64,000 nucleotides of DNA from CAIRDP01 sp037138335. GTDB taxonomy: Bacteria > Bacteroidota > Bacteroidia > Bacteroidales > FEN-979. Position numbers and translations under genes: made by a program. The notes under the pieces are model-generated. The model searched no databases and was not told where the DNA came from. It saw nothing but the letters and a program-made list of their open reading frames with translations. The stretch's first letter is position 1. Each line of letters starts with the position of its first letter. The stretch is taken from positions 62,001 through 126,000 of the forward strand of contig JBAXIO010000001.1 in NCBI GenBank assembly GCA_037138335.1, read 5' to 3'. This document shows, one piece after another, positions 17,629 through 27,236 of this stretch.

Positions 17629-19217
17629 AAACCCTGACTAAAATCCCAGTCATCAGGTTTCTCATGGTTTTGTTGCTGCCATGTCTCCTGATAAACTGCA
17701 AAAAATCCGATAACGGTACTACTGTAACCTTTCCTGCAGTAATAACCCAGACACCCTCGGCAATCACTGATTCTTCGGCCAGTGTGGGAGGGTTTGTCAC
17801 ATCCGACGGGGGGCTTGCTGTTTTTGAGCGGGGCATTTGTTTCGCAAAGGTCCAGAACCCGACTATTGCAGACCGCACGGTTAAAAGCGGTTCAGGAACT
17901 GGAAGTTATACAGGCATCATCAATGGGCTTGACCAGGGTACGCTGTATTATGCAAGGGCATATGCCCTGAACAGTGGGGGCACAGGCTATGGCAGCCAGG
18001 TGAGTTTTACCACGACGCTAAAACTGGCGCCTGTTGTGACCACCGATTCGGTGAGGAATATCACTGCAACCTGGGCTAAATGCAGCGGTAACGTTACTTC
18101 CGAAGGAACTTCAGCGGTGACTGCAAAAGGCATTTGCTGGGGTACGTCGCATTCCCCGGCAATAAGCGGTGACCATACCGTGGATGGGAGCGGCGGTGGG
18201 GTATTTACAAGTACCGTTACGCCACTGAACCCGGCGACAGTATATTATATCAGGGCCTACGCAACAAACAGTATCGGCACATCCTATGGGACCGAATTAT
18301 CATTCACTTCAGGCGCATTACAGCCGCCTTCAGTTACAACAGATTCTGTGAATAATATAGGCCAGACAGCAGCCAGCTGCTATGGTGACGTAATTTCGGA
18401 AGGCACCTCGGCAGTTACAGCAAGGGGATTCTGCTGGGGCACTTCCCATAACCCTGCGGTAGCGGGGAATCATACTACGAATGGAAGCGGGGGAGGGGTA
18501 TTTACCGGCAACATCCAGGGCCTGAGCTCCGGTACGGTATATTATGTAAGGGCATATGCAACCAACACAACCGGTACCTCATATGGCCTTGAGCTTAGCT
18601 TTACTACCGCCGGACCTGAGACCGTGACAGATATTGACGGCAATGTATACCATGTAGTCACCTTCGGCACCCAGGTATGGATGGTCGAAAATCTTAAAAC
18701 CACAAGATTCAATGATGGGAGCGCTATACCAAATGTAACGGATGCATATGCATGGTGCCTTCAGACCGGGCCCGGTTATTGCTGGTACAACAATGACCAC
18801 ACGGCCTATGGAAATCCTTACGGTGCAATCTATAATTTTTATGCTGCTTCCTCAGGCAAACTCGCCCCCGCCGGCTGGCATGTCCCGACACATGCAGAAT
18901 GGACAACACTTACAGATTACCTGGGAGGGGCTGCAGTTGCCGGCGGTAAGATGAAAGAAGCAGGAACTTCCCATTGGACGTACCCCAACACCGGGGCCGA
19001 CAACAGCAGCGGGTTCACGGCTCTCCCCGGGGGTTACCGCAGCAGCGCCACCGGTGAATTCCATAATGTCGGGATGGACGGCTATTACTGGACAAGTTCT
19101 GAGTCGGTCCCGCCGAATGCCTTCCTGAGGTATTTCTATTACCAGTCAGCGGCTGTATCCTACAGGAGCAACGCCTCTTTAAACGATGGTTTCCCTGTCC
19201 GCTGTATTAAGGACTGA
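17625..19217 (+). CDS. FISUMP-domain lipoprotein with three extracellular repeats
   Basis: 530 residues. The signal peptide has lipobox LINC (Cys25). Three repeats of about 90 residues (roughly 45-325) share the pattern SEGTSAVTAKGICWGTSHSP ... YYIRAYATN ... GTSYGTELSF, resembling fibronectin-III-like surface modules. Residues about 335-530 form a FISUMP domain (Fibrobacter succinogenes major paralogous domain): DIDGNVYHVVTFGTQVWMVE, PAGWHVPTHAEWTTL, LPGGYRSSATGEF, YYWTSSES and VRCIKD. This module is usually found on surface proteins of Bacteroidota and Fibrobacteres. It overlaps the MscS gene by 4 nt. Its ligand is unknown. Confidence 0.9.
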   Translation: MKTLTKIPVIRFLMVLLLPCLLINCKKSDNGTTVTFPAVITQTPSAITDSSASVGGFVTSDGGLAVFERGICFAKVQNPTIADRTVKSGSGTGSYTGIINGLDQGTLYYARAYALNSGGTGYGSQVSFTTTLKLAPVVTTDSVRNITATWAKCSGNVTSEGTSAVTAKGICWGTSHSPAISGDHTVDGSGGGVFTSTVTPLNPATVYYIRAYATNSIGTSYGTELSFTSGALQPPSVTTDSVNNIGQTAASCYGDVISEGTSAVTARGFCWGTSHNPAVAGNHTTNGSGGGVFTGNIQGLSSGTVYYVRAYATNTTGTSYGLELSFTTAGPETVTDIDGNVYHVVTFGTQVWMVENLKTTRFNDGSAIPNVTDAYAWCLQTGPGYCWYNNDHTAYGNPYGAIYNFYAASSGKLAPAGWHVPTHAEWTTLTDYLGGAAVAGGKMKEAGTSHWTYPNTGADNSSGFTALPGGYRSSATGEFHNVGMDGYYWTSSESVPPNAFLRYFYYQSAAVSYRSNASLNDGFPVRCIKD

Positions 19218-19251
19218 CAGCTTATCCTTTGCCAACGGAATATAAAAATCT

Positions 19252-19470
19252 ATGAAAAAAGCACTGATTGCCCTGATTTCCCTTGCATTTTATATCCAGT
19301 TGCCCGCGCAGACCGCATACATAGCGAGGCTCCCCCAGGAATTTCACAAGGTGATGGGTTGCGGGCCTACCACCGCGATATATGCCGGGGATAAGGCCGA
19401 TCACCGCGCGACCTTTATCTATGCCGTTTTGCACCAGAAAAACTGGTTTGATGAATTTCTGAAGAAGTGA
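19252..19470 (+). CDS. Small secreted protein, unknown
   Basis: 72 residues with a convincing signal peptide (KKALIALISLAFYIQLPAQ). The mature part is only about 53 residues (IARLPQEFHKVMGCGPTTAI...). The sharp stop suggests either a very small secreted protein or the 5' part of a gene that lost its 3' end. No family is recognised. It lies 34 bp after the FISUMP gene in the same direction. Confidence 0.45.
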   Translation: MKKALIALISLAFYIQLPAQTAYIARLPQEFHKVMGCGPTTAIYAGDKADHRATFIYAVLHQKNWFDEFLKK

Positions 19471-19488
19471 GAAAAACTGCCGGATCCC

Positions 19489-19995
19489 TTAAAATTCAAA
19501 GGCCAGCCCGATCTTGGGAATAAAGTGGAACTGGTAAAAACTCGGTGCAGCAAATACGCTCCACCTCAGGTTTACTGCTTTAGTATAGAAAGACCATCCG
19601 AAACGGGGGTCAATGATGGGTCCCTTGTCATCCCCCCAGGCATCACCCGTCCAGGTGCTCCATGAATAACCCGCTCTTACTGAAATGTAGGTGTAATGGG
19701 TCCTGGTTTCATTGATATCGCGAAGATTGAACCTGAATTGCATGTAGACGTTGATAGTTTCGGTGTTATATGTAGCAACACCTGCACCTATGGAAAACGT
19801 ATTGGAGAACTGGTAGCCATGGGTGGTAAAAACCTCAAGTACCGCCCTTGGTTCATTGTTTTTTGGGAATGTCCCTCCAAAAGCAACCCCCACATCGCAG
19901 AAATATCCTTTGTTATGTTTGGAGTAGTCTTTTGCCTGGGTGTTCAGTACAAAGGAACAGAACAGCAGGAGAAAAACGGGAATTCTTGTCTTCAT
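19489..19995 (-). CDS. Secreted protein, probably outer-membrane, unknown family
   Basis: About 168 residues with a signal peptide (PVFLLLFCSFVLNTQA). The mature part is rich in aromatic, alternating strands (FSIGAGVATYNTETINVYMQ, HYTYISVRAGYSW) and ends in IPKIGLAFEF, an aromatic C-terminus typical of beta-barrels. I prefer the ATG at 19995; an in-frame ATG at 20004 adds three residues. It lies 2-11 bp after the lipase-like gene on the same strand, so the two probably share a transcript. Confidence 0.7.
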   Translation of the reverse strand: MKTRIPVFLLLFCSFVLNTQAKDYSKHNKGYFCDVGVAFGGTFPKNNEPRAVLEVFTTHGYQFSNTFSIGAGVATYNTETINVYMQFRFNLRDINETRTHYTYISVRAGYSWSTWTGDAWGDDKGPIIDPRFGWSFYTKAVNLRWSVFAAPSFYQFHFIPKIGLAFEF

Positions 19996-20006
19996 TCTAT
20001 ACATAG

Positions 20007-21200
20007 CTAAACCAGTAAATGAAGCATAACATAGGTGTAAAAATCTTGTCCGGCTTCCTTATGATCTTTTTTGGGAATATCAACTTTCTTTACATCGCAG
20101 CCCGACATCAGGAATGCCTGGTAAGCGCTTTCGGTGTTCTCATAAGGCACTATGGTATCGTCAGTCGCATGCAGTAAAGTTATCTTTGCCCTGGGCACCC
20201 AGTTCGTCACTTTCCCGTAAATGATCAGGCTGTTGTTCCTTAATGCCCTCCTGAACTTTTTTGTATTCGCATTGTTAGTGTCAAATGCCTGGGGGGCCAT
20301 GATCTTCGTTAATTTTTTCTCCCCCATCTTGATTGTAACTTCATCAGTCGTATATTGTTTCGACAGGATCCAATCCTGGTAGTGCGAAAGAAGCGGTTCC
20401 GCAAACATCTGGCTGAGATCCAGGTTCAGGCTGTCTCCGTAGTTCATGCCAAGGATCAGCAGGGGGATAGTAACGGGCTGGCTGCTGTAATCTTTGGCTA
20501 CAAAGGTGTCATAGGATTTGATCAGGTCATAAGCGCCCCCGCCGGCAAACACCTGGTCTATAATGAATGCATCCTGGTATAAGGGCGTTGTCTCAACAAA
20601 TTTGAGAAATGCGAGTGAGGCCTGCCCCCCCTGGGAATATCCCATAACAGTCACTTTATGAGCAACTTTCCGGCTGATGGAAGCAAAATATTCCTTTGCG
20701 GCGAGAAGCATATCCGCAGAAGCCTGGCCTGTGCTCCCTACATCATAATAGGGATGGACCTTATCCCTCGATGCACCGTACCCTATATAATCAGGGGCAA
20801 CAACCACATAACCAAACAGGGAGAAAAGGCCTTCGGTCACCCCCATTTTCTGGGAAGGGACCTCGTAGTCGGCCCCATAGGTATAATGGAGCGCTAAAAT
20901 AGTTCCCAGCCGTTCATAATCCACATCGGCAGAAGGGTAAAATATTGCCCCGGAAGCAAGCATGGGCTGGCCTTTTGGGTCGAGGGTATTATAAACAATC
21001 GAGACGATCTTGATTTTCTTATTCGGCAAGGCCTTATACAGGGTGGAGTTCGGGTTTTGCTTAAGCCTGGCGGCCAGGTTATACTTGTCGATCACCTCAA
21101 CTTTGTCGACCCTGACCAGGAAGATAAATTCATCAAGGGGTGCCTTCTTGCAGGTAGTTAAGGTAAAGAGCAGCAAACAATACAATAATAATTTCTTCAT
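20007..21200 (-). CDS. Secreted lipase-like alpha/beta hydrolase (lipoprotein)
   Basis: 397 residues with lipobox LTTC (Cys17). Alpha/beta-hydrolase features: the nucleophile elbow GYSQGG (Ser189), an acid candidate in HATDDTIVPYE, and a histidine in KKDHKEAG near the C-terminus. The segments ALHYTYGADYE, VVVAPDYIGYGAS and YYDVGSTGQASADML match the secretory-lipase (LIP) family. It is probably an esterase or lipase tethered to the outer membrane or periplasmic face. The substrate is unknown. Confidence 0.85.
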   Translation of the reverse strand: MKKLLLYCLLLFTLTTCKKAPLDEFIFLVRVDKVEVIDKYNLAARLKQNPNSTLYKALPNKKIKIVSIVYNTLDPKGQPMLASGAIFYPSADVDYERLGTILALHYTYGADYEVPSQKMGVTEGLFSLFGYVVVAPDYIGYGASRDKVHPYYDVGSTGQASADMLLAAKEYFASISRKVAHKVTVMGYSQGGQASLAFLKFVETTPLYQDAFIIDQVFAGGGAYDLIKSYDTFVAKDYSSQPVTIPLLILGMNYGDSLNLDLSQMFAEPLLSHYQDWILSKQYTTDEVTIKMGEKKLTKIMAPQAFDTNNANTKKFRRALRNNSLIIYGKVTNWVPRAKITLLHATDDTIVPYENTESAYQAFLMSGCDVKKVDIPKKDHKEAGQDFYTYVMLHLLV

Positions 21201-21226
21201 CTTCCGTTATGCTGTATGTGATGCCG

Positions 21227-21838
21227 TTAAAAAAGAAATGCGCATGAGAGTTCCATCCCCATCTGTCTCAGGGCGGCGTAATCATCAGAATTGATTTTGG
21301 TCAGGTTCCATCTGTATCTTCCTTCCAACTCAAATTTCCAGATATCAAATCCCATCCCCGCGCTAATCCCGAAATAAAATTTATTCAATTTGGTGAGGGG
21401 TTGGGTATGGTCTTCATCAAGCGTGCTGAAAAAATCCCCATATTCTTTGATAATATAGGATCCATAAATATTACCAAGGGCATAGGGCCTGAATATCTTG
21501 CTCAGTTGAAGGCCGAGTTTGAAACTTAGCGGGATATCAATGGACTGGATCGTGGTAATACAGTCTGTGACATAGAGAAGGTCCACATTTGTCACTGATT
21601 GGGTAAATAAAATCTCCGGTGTTATGGAATAATTTAAAAAGCCCCCCCTGGTATACTGGAACAAGGCGCCGGCACTCCAGCCGGGTTTGGGATCAAAGTC
21701 GGAATAATAGCCTTTGCCGTAGTTTTCCAGGTGGATGTAATTGATGCCCCCCTTGATCCCAAACCTGTAGGGCCGTTTCTGGGCGTATACGCAATTCAGA
21801 GTGCAGGCAAGCAACAGCAATAATATTGTCTTTCTCAT
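21227..21838 (-). CDS. PorT-like outer-membrane beta-barrel protein
   Basis: 203 residues. The signal peptide (TILLLLLACTLNCVYAQ) is followed by FGIKGGINYIHLENYG and repeated amphipathic strands (AGALFQYTRGGFLNYSITPEI region), ending with an aromatic CAFLF. It belongs to the small porin-like barrels of Bacteroidota. It lies 26 bp upstream of the lipase-like gene, so these three minus-strand genes may form an operon. There is a good -7 element 40 bp upstream. Confidence 0.78.
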   Translation of the reverse strand: MRKTILLLLLACTLNCVYAQKRPYRFGIKGGINYIHLENYGKGYYSDFDPKPGWSAGALFQYTRGGFLNYSITPEILFTQSVTNVDLLYVTDCITTIQSIDIPLSFKLGLQLSKIFRPYALGNIYGSYIIKEYGDFFSTLDEDHTQPLTKLNKFYFGISAGMGFDIWKFELEGRYRWNLTKINSDDYAALRQMGMELSCAFLF

Positions 21839-21876
21839 ATCGCCCCGGTAAGTTCAATGATTTCATTAACAATAAT

Positions 21877-21884
21877 CAAATATA
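21877..21884 (-). promoter_or_regulatory. -7 promoter element for the 21.2-21.8 kb barrel gene
   Basis: TATATTTG on the minus strand, 38 bp before the start codon. The rest of 21839-22125 is AT-rich and shows no convincing gene. Confidence 0.55.
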
Positions 21885-22125
21885 AACAATAATAAAGAAT
21901 CCTGAGCACATTATCCTGATTTAATCTGATCGGACTTCAATAATCGGTTTTTCTTTTAATAAATCCTTTATAGGATCCCGGTAATTTTATCGAAAAGACC
22001 GTCGTTGAATTTTAACCTCAAATTCTAACGATCATGAAAAGCATCCTCAAATATACAAGCGACGGATCCATGTCGGGCAGCTGATCAACCCCAACCCGGT
22101 TCAACGATATGCCTTCCCGCTCATA

Positions 22126-23538
22126 TCACGCCTGTCTTTTTAAGAACCTCGTCCTGATCACCCCGTTTGAGGTCCGCGCACAGATGAAGTAAACCCCCGA
22201 CGGGAAATTCTGAACGTCGAGTGTGATCTTTCCCCGGGGGGTCTGCACAGTATATACCATCCTGCCAGTCGCATCGTATATCTCAAGTTCATTTACCGGG
22301 TTTTGGGTGTTGCGAAGGTCGATTGAAAGCTCAAAACGGGCAGGGTCAGGATAAACCAGGATCTTCTCATTGGCAGTTTCGCGGATCCCGGCGGCCGAAG
22401 CATCAAACTTCATAACCGAAGCCCTGTTGAGGTAAGCCGAATCCTGGAAAGCAATGTAAAGCAATCCCGAAGAATCGAAGGCAGCGGATGTATAGAAAGC
22501 CCTGTTCCCCGTAAAACCGGCCGGGCCCACGTTAACCCAGTCACTGCCGTTAAACGTCATGGCCGTGGCCGACATTGAATTTACGTAATCAACATAAGAT
22601 ACATACGGCTGCCCCCCGGGGCTGAATAAAATGTTGATATTGGATTCATAGCCTGCCGAAAACCCGCTTGGGCCTGCCGCTACCCAGTTTGATCCGTCAA
22701 ATTTCATGACCGTTGCATGGTCTGAGGATGAAGAAAAAGCAACATAGGGCACATTCCCCTTGCTGATGGCGATTCGGGTCTCAAACACTTCTGAATTTGA
22801 AAATCCCGGGGTTCCTACATCCACCCAGGATGTCCCGGTAAATTTCCTGACTACGATCTTATTGTCATAAACAACATCGGCATACACGATATAGGGTTCC
22901 CCCGAAGGGCTGAAGGCGAGGCTGGTGTATCCCACAGCCCCTGCCGATAAACCCGGAACGCCTACATTGACCCATGCTGTGCCGTCGAACTTCATCACCG
23001 TTGCTTTGTATTCCGCCCCTGCATCCTGGTAAGCAATATATGGGATACCGGCAGGGCTTACCACAAGACTGGTATACGAAATCATCCTCAATGAAAACCC
23101 CGGGTTCCCCAGGGGTTCCCATGAGCTTCCGTTAAATTTCATCACCGTTGCTTTCCATATCAGCGGGCTGTCGGCATAAGCTGCATAAAGTTCCCCGCCC
23201 GGGCCGGCGGCGAGCGAAGGCTCCTCGGCTTCCCCTGAAGAAAATCCCTGTATCCCGGCATATTCCCAGGAGGTACCGTTGAATCTCATTACGGAGGCCT
23301 TTTTCCCAAAATCAAAATCAACGTAAAGAACAGCCGGCTTCCCGTTCGCCTGTATAACCAGGCTTAGCTGGGACGCAGAGCCGGCAGAAAAACCCGGCTG
23401 GCCAAAATATTGCCAGGAGTTAAGCATTCCAGACTTTGGCGCAGTAAGCGCATCAACCCTTACCTGGGCAGAGCAGGATGTCTGGACCCAAAGATTAGCA
23501 GCGATCAGGAGGGAGATAAAGGATAGAAGTTTTTTCAT
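22126..23538 (-). CDS. Secreted repeat protein with type IX secretion sorting domain
   Basis: 470 residues. The signal peptide is followed by about seven repeats of about 45 residues with the pattern ATVMKFDGTAWVNVGVPGLS ... LAFSPSGEPYIVYAD, which looks like a beta-propeller. The C-terminal 75 residues form a T9SS type A sorting domain: VYPDPARFELSIDL, LEIYDATGRMVYT, NFPSGVYFICARTSNGVIRTRFLK. The protein should be exported by the type IX system and attached to the surface or released. The function of the propeller is unknown. Confidence 0.88.
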   Translation of the reverse strand: MKKLLSFISLLIAANLWVQTSCSAQVRVDALTAPKSGMLNSWQYFGQPGFSAGSASQLSLVIQANGKPAVLYVDFDFGKKASVMRFNGTSWEYAGIQGFSSGEAEEPSLAAGPGGELYAAYADSPLIWKATVMKFNGSSWEPLGNPGFSLRMISYTSLVVSPAGIPYIAYQDAGAEYKATVMKFDGTAWVNVGVPGLSAGAVGYTSLAFSPSGEPYIVYADVVYDNKIVVRKFTGTSWVDVGTPGFSNSEVFETRIAISKGNVPYVAFSSSSDHATVMKFDGSNWVAAGPSGFSAGYESNINILFSPGGQPYVSYVDYVNSMSATAMTFNGSDWVNVGPAGFTGNRAFYTSAAFDSSGLLYIAFQDSAYLNRASVMKFDASAAGIRETANEKILVYPDPARFELSIDLRNTQNPVNELEIYDATGRMVYTVQTPRGKITLDVQNFPSGVYFICARTSNGVIRTRFLKRQA

Positions 23539-23754
23539 ATTACAGGGATTTTATATAATACAAAGTATTTTAATATAGGACACAAATAGATACGTTTGCG
23601 TTGCCTGGAAAACAAAATATGTATCCGGTTATAGCCGGGCCGTTTCCGTTATAATATTACAGGCGGGTTTATGCCCCGGCCTGAAAAGTGAATTTTCAAT
23701 CTCATAATAATCAGGAGGAGGCATCGTTATATCATCCTGCAAGCACCCTCACAA

Positions 23755-24537
23755 TTGATCTACCGCGAACATATTCCGCCCGCTCCCCTGAGCGATTTCA
23801 TCGAGAGCATGTATTATCTGAAGGGGGAGATGGGGTTCGAAGAAAAAATGATACTGCCCGATTTCAAAACCGACCTGCTCTTTTTATTTGACACAAGGCT
23901 TTCGGGGGAAGGCGGGATCAGCAATTCCGGCTCGACCGGTTTTGTAAGCGGGTTCAGGAGAAACACCCTCCGGTTCAGTTACAACGGACATGTTGAGATG
24001 CTCGGCGTGCGTTTCATGCCTTACGGTTTCACCCAGTTGTTCGGCATAAGCCAGCAGGAGATCAGCAGCCTGCTCCAGGCAGGGGATGTGCTGCATTCAT
24101 CCAGGTATGACGAGATCCTCGAGAGGTTGTTCCTTCAGCCCGATCCCGGCATCAAGTTCGGGATAATCGAAGCCTGGCTGATGAAGGCATTCATGGACGC
24201 AACCATAGAATCAAGCCTCCCGGTGCGGGCCATACACCGTATCACGGCCACGAAAGGCATTTTACCGCTGAGGGAGATTTGCAGCCATTCAGAAAGCGAA
24301 TACAAGCAGCTGCAGCGGTTCTGCCATAAGGAAATGGATATGGCCCCCAAGGCCTTTGCCCGGATGGTGCGCTTCGAACAGCTTCACCGTAGCATACAAT
24401 CCACCGGCAGCCCCGACTGGATGTCGATGGTGGCCAATTTCGAGTTTACCGATCAGAGCCATCTCATCCGCGAGATCAGGCAGTTCACCGGGCTTCCGCC
24501 CAGGGCGTTCCTGAGAAATATCGATACGTTTATTTAG
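23755..24537 (+). CDS. AraC-family transcriptional regulator
   Basis: About 260 residues. The N-terminal ligand-type domain (YREHIPPAPLSDFIESMYYL, LLFLFDTR) matches the domain common in Bacteroidota AraC proteins. The C-terminal helix-turn-helix pair includes LREICSHSESEYKQLQRFCH and FTDQSHLIREIRQFTGLPPR. No ATG is in a good position. The TTG at 23755 is assumed; GGAGGAGG lies at 23714-23721, about 34 nt upstream, so translation could begin further 5' at a non-ATG codon. It may regulate the following TonB receptor gene, but this is inference from position. Confidence 0.85.
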   Translation: MIYREHIPPAPLSDFIESMYYLKGEMGFEEKMILPDFKTDLLFLFDTRLSGEGGISNSGSTGFVSGFRRNTLRFSYNGHVEMLGVRFMPYGFTQLFGISQQEISSLLQAGDVLHSSRYDEILERLFLQPDPGIKFGIIEAWLMKAFMDATIESSLPVRAIHRITATKGILPLREICSHSESEYKQLQRFCHKEMDMAPKAFARMVRFEQLHRSIQSTGSPDWMSMVANFEFTDQSHLIREIRQFTGLPPRAFLRNIDTFI

Positions 24538-24660
24538 ATACTGGTAGCTGGATAGCTGGGTAACTGGGTAGCTTGGGAACAGGGTGCAGGATTGGTTTGT
24601 GAATCACGAGCATCACGTCCGTCACGAGCATCACGCCCATTTGTCCGTTTTTTACAATTT
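24538..24660. repeat. Two degenerate tandem repeats between the regulator and TonB receptor
   Basis: TAGCTGGA/TAGCTGGG/TAACTGGG/TAGCTTGG (8-bp units) is followed by ATCACGAGC/ATCACGTCC/GTCACGAGC/ATCACGCCC (9-bp units). Confidence 0.7.
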
Positions 24661-24711
24661 TAGTTTCCAGGGCAAGGGGAAATTTGCAGCCTGACCAATC
24701 TAAAAAACCTT

Positions 24712-27159
24712 ATGAACAAAACCATGCTGCAAGTATTCCTGCTGGCGCCCGTATTGCTTTGGGGCCAGAACCCGCAAAATCCGCAAATCCAGAATCGACA
24801 AAACTCACAGAACCCTCAAGTCCAGAATCCACTAATCCCACAACCTTCATCCTCAATCCAACATCCTGCATCCCGCATCCCGCTGCAGGTGATCCGCGGA
24901 AAAGTCATAGATGCAGAATCAAAATCGGGGCTGCCCGGCGCCAATGTGATAGTGCTCAATACCGATCCTCTCAAAGGAACCGTTACCAACGATAAAGGTG
25001 ATTTTATACTGGCGGATGTCCCTGTTGGTAGGCATACGCTCAAGGTCACTTTCATGGGATACAAACCGGTGACGCTGCCCGAGATCATGCTGTCGTCGGG
25101 GAAAGAAACCATGCTGAACATCGAACTCGAAGAAATGGTGATCACGGCAAAAGAAGTGGAAGTCAAAGTCACCACCGACAAAGACAAACCCGTGAATCCC
25201 ATGGCTATGATCAGCGCCCGCTCTTTCAATGTAGATGAAAGCCGGCGTTATGCAGGTTCCGCCGACGACCCCATGCGTGCCGTCAGCAATTTCGCGGGGG
25301 TAGCCTCCAGCGCCGATGTGAATTCAAACGCCATAGTCATCCGCGGGAATTCTCCCAAAGGACTTCTGTGGAGGGTCGACGGGGTTGACATCCCTAATCC
25401 CAACCACTACGCATATGTGGGAAGCTCGGGAGGGGGCATCACCATGTTCAGCAGCCAGGTGCTGAGCAATTCCGACTTCTACACTTCGGCCTTTCCCTCG
25501 GAATTCGGGAACGCCCTTTCGGGGGTCTTTGACATGAGGTTCCGCAACGGCAACAGCAACCGCCGTGAATACGCCGTACAGGTGGGGATACAGGGTCTGG
25601 ACCTTTCGGCCGAAGGCCCTTTTGTGAAAGGCAAACCATCGACCTACCTCTTTAATTACAGGTATTCCATCCTGGCCTTCCTGCAGATTATCGACCCGTC
25701 CATGAAAAACAAGATCCCCCAGTACCAGGATATCAGCTTCAAATTCAATTTCGTGACCCCCAAGGCCGGCACCTTCTCGCTCACCGGGATAGGGGGGATC
25801 TCACGCTCGACATACGAGCCTGTGCACGACAGCCTGGAGTGGAAAAGCCTCGACGACCGCACCCTATCGACCCTCAACAACAATATGGGGGCCCTTGCAT
25901 TAACCCATACCATTAAAACCTCTGCAAGATCCTTCCTCCGCTCATACCTCAGCACCACCTACAGCGACATTTATTTTGACAACAACTATCTCGACACCGC
26001 CTACCAGCCCGTGCCCCAGCAAAACGTGAACCATAAGAACTGGAGGTTCACCGCAGCCAGCATGCTCAACTACAAATTCGGCCCAAAGCATACAAACCGA
26101 AGCGGGCTGGTGTATTCCGAGATGTTTTACAATGTAAATATATGGTCGCGAAATCCCTTTACGGGGGTCTATTCCCAGTATGACCACGGATCAGGGAACA
26201 CAGGGCTGCTGCAGGCCTTCAGCGAGTCAAAGTTCAGTTTATCGAATACTTTAACCATAAACGGCGGACTGCATTTCCAGTTTTTCAGGCTGAACTCCCG
26301 CTGGGCGCTGGAGCCAAGGTTTGCCATAAGGTGGCAGTTTGCACAGAAACAGTCCCTCAGCTTCGGTTATGGGATGCATTCCCAGCTGGAGGATATAGGC
26401 GTTTACCTCGCCCAGGTTCCCCAGCCCGGCGGAAGCAGTGTACAGCCCAACAAAGGACTTGATTTCAGCAGGGCCCATCACCTGGTGCTGGGGTACGACC
26501 TCGCCATCCGCAGTGACATGCGATTCAAAGCCGAAGCCTACGCCCAGCTCCTGTATTCGGTCCCCGTGATGCCCAACAGCTATTATTCCCTCATCAATTC
26601 AGAAGGAGGCTACCAGAACGACACCCTCGTGAACAAGGGAACAGGCAGGAACCTCGGTCTCGACCTCACCTTCGAAAAGTTCCTCACGAAAGGATTATAC
26701 TACCTATGTACCGTTTCGCTTTTCCAATCACAGTATAAGGGCGGGGACGAAGTCATCCGCAGTACAAAATTCAATTCAAACTACGTGGTGAACCTGCTCG
26801 GGGGAAAGGAGTGGACCATCAGAAAGAAAAATATACTTGGAGTGAACCTCAAGCTGAGCCTTACCGGCGGAGAATATTATGTCCCCATTGACCTCAATGC
26901 CTCCATTGCCAGGCACAGCGAGGTTTTGGACGAAGCCGCTGCTTACACTTTGAAGCTTCCTGACTTTTATTACGTCGACCTCACCCTCACCTATCGCACC
27001 AACCACAGGAAATACAGCGGAATCTGGGCTATACAGTTCAAGAACCTGCTCAACCAGAAGCCCGATATCGGTTATGTGTACAACGACTTTAATCACAGCA
27101 TAGAAGCCGTGAAGTCGATGGGCATCATACCTTTTATCAGCTATAAGGTGGAGTTTTAA
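24712..27159 (+). CDS. TonB-dependent receptor with carboxypeptidase-like regulatory domain
   Basis: 815 residues. Signal peptide (TMLQVFLLAPVLLWGQ), then a repeat-coded stretch at residues about 20-60 rich in N, P and Q, then a CarboxypepD_reg-like domain (VIRGKVIDAESKSGLPGANV, about 62-145), a plug domain with VSNFAGVASSADVNSNAIV and IRGNSPKGLLWRVDGVDIPNP, and a 22-strand-type barrel ending in FISYKVEF. It transports a large ligand (glycan, siderophore or similar) across the outer membrane using TonB energy. No SusD partner is adjacent, so a glycan locus is not supported. The NPQ-rich segment is encoded by tandem repeats of the same style as those around fmt. Confidence 0.92.
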   Translation: MNKTMLQVFLLAPVLLWGQNPQNPQIQNRQNSQNPQVQNPLIPQPSSSIQHPASRIPLQVIRGKVIDAESKSGLPGANVIVLNTDPLKGTVTNDKGDFILADVPVGRHTLKVTFMGYKPVTLPEIMLSSGKETMLNIELEEMVITAKEVEVKVTTDKDKPVNPMAMISARSFNVDESRRYAGSADDPMRAVSNFAGVASSADVNSNAIVIRGNSPKGLLWRVDGVDIPNPNHYAYVGSSGGGITMFSSQVLSNSDFYTSAFPSEFGNALSGVFDMRFRNGNSNRREYAVQVGIQGLDLSAEGPFVKGKPSTYLFNYRYSILAFLQIIDPSMKNKIPQYQDISFKFNFVTPKAGTFSLTGIGGISRSTYEPVHDSLEWKSLDDRTLSTLNNNMGALALTHTIKTSARSFLRSYLSTTYSDIYFDNNYLDTAYQPVPQQNVNHKNWRFTAASMLNYKFGPKHTNRSGLVYSEMFYNVNIWSRNPFTGVYSQYDHGSGNTGLLQAFSESKFSLSNTLTINGGLHFQFFRLNSRWALEPRFAIRWQFAQKQSLSFGYGMHSQLEDIGVYLAQVPQPGGSSVQPNKGLDFSRAHHLVLGYDLAIRSDMRFKAEAYAQLLYSVPVMPNSYYSLINSEGGYQNDTLVNKGTGRNLGLDLTFEKFLTKGLYYLCTVSLFQSQYKGGDEVIRSTKFNSNYVVNLLGGKEWTIRKKNILGVNLKLSLTGGEYYVPIDLNASIARHSEVLDEAAAYTLKLPDFYYVDLTLTYRTNHRKYSGIWAIQFKNLLNQKPDIGYVYNDFNHSIEAVKSMGIIPFISYKVEF
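24769..24892 (+). repeat. Repeat-derived coding stretch in the TonB receptor gene
   Basis: Degenerate units such as AATCCAGA and CCGCAAAT lead into the clear heptamers GCATCCC, GCATCCC. It encodes an N/P/Q-rich linker between the signal peptide and the first domain. Its end (SIQHPASRI) resembles the repeat-coded Fmt N-terminus (NIQHPAYRI). Confidence 0.7.
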
Positions 27160-27236
27160 GGGGTACCACCGGCAGGGCAGGAAATGCTAGTGCGATAGCA
27201 ATGACCAAACAATGCATCATATGCAGACGTGCCTCC

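Noticed and set aside
24684..24995. Open frame overlapping the TonB receptor start
   Set aside because: Another frame of the repeat tract and receptor domain; no promoter or family.
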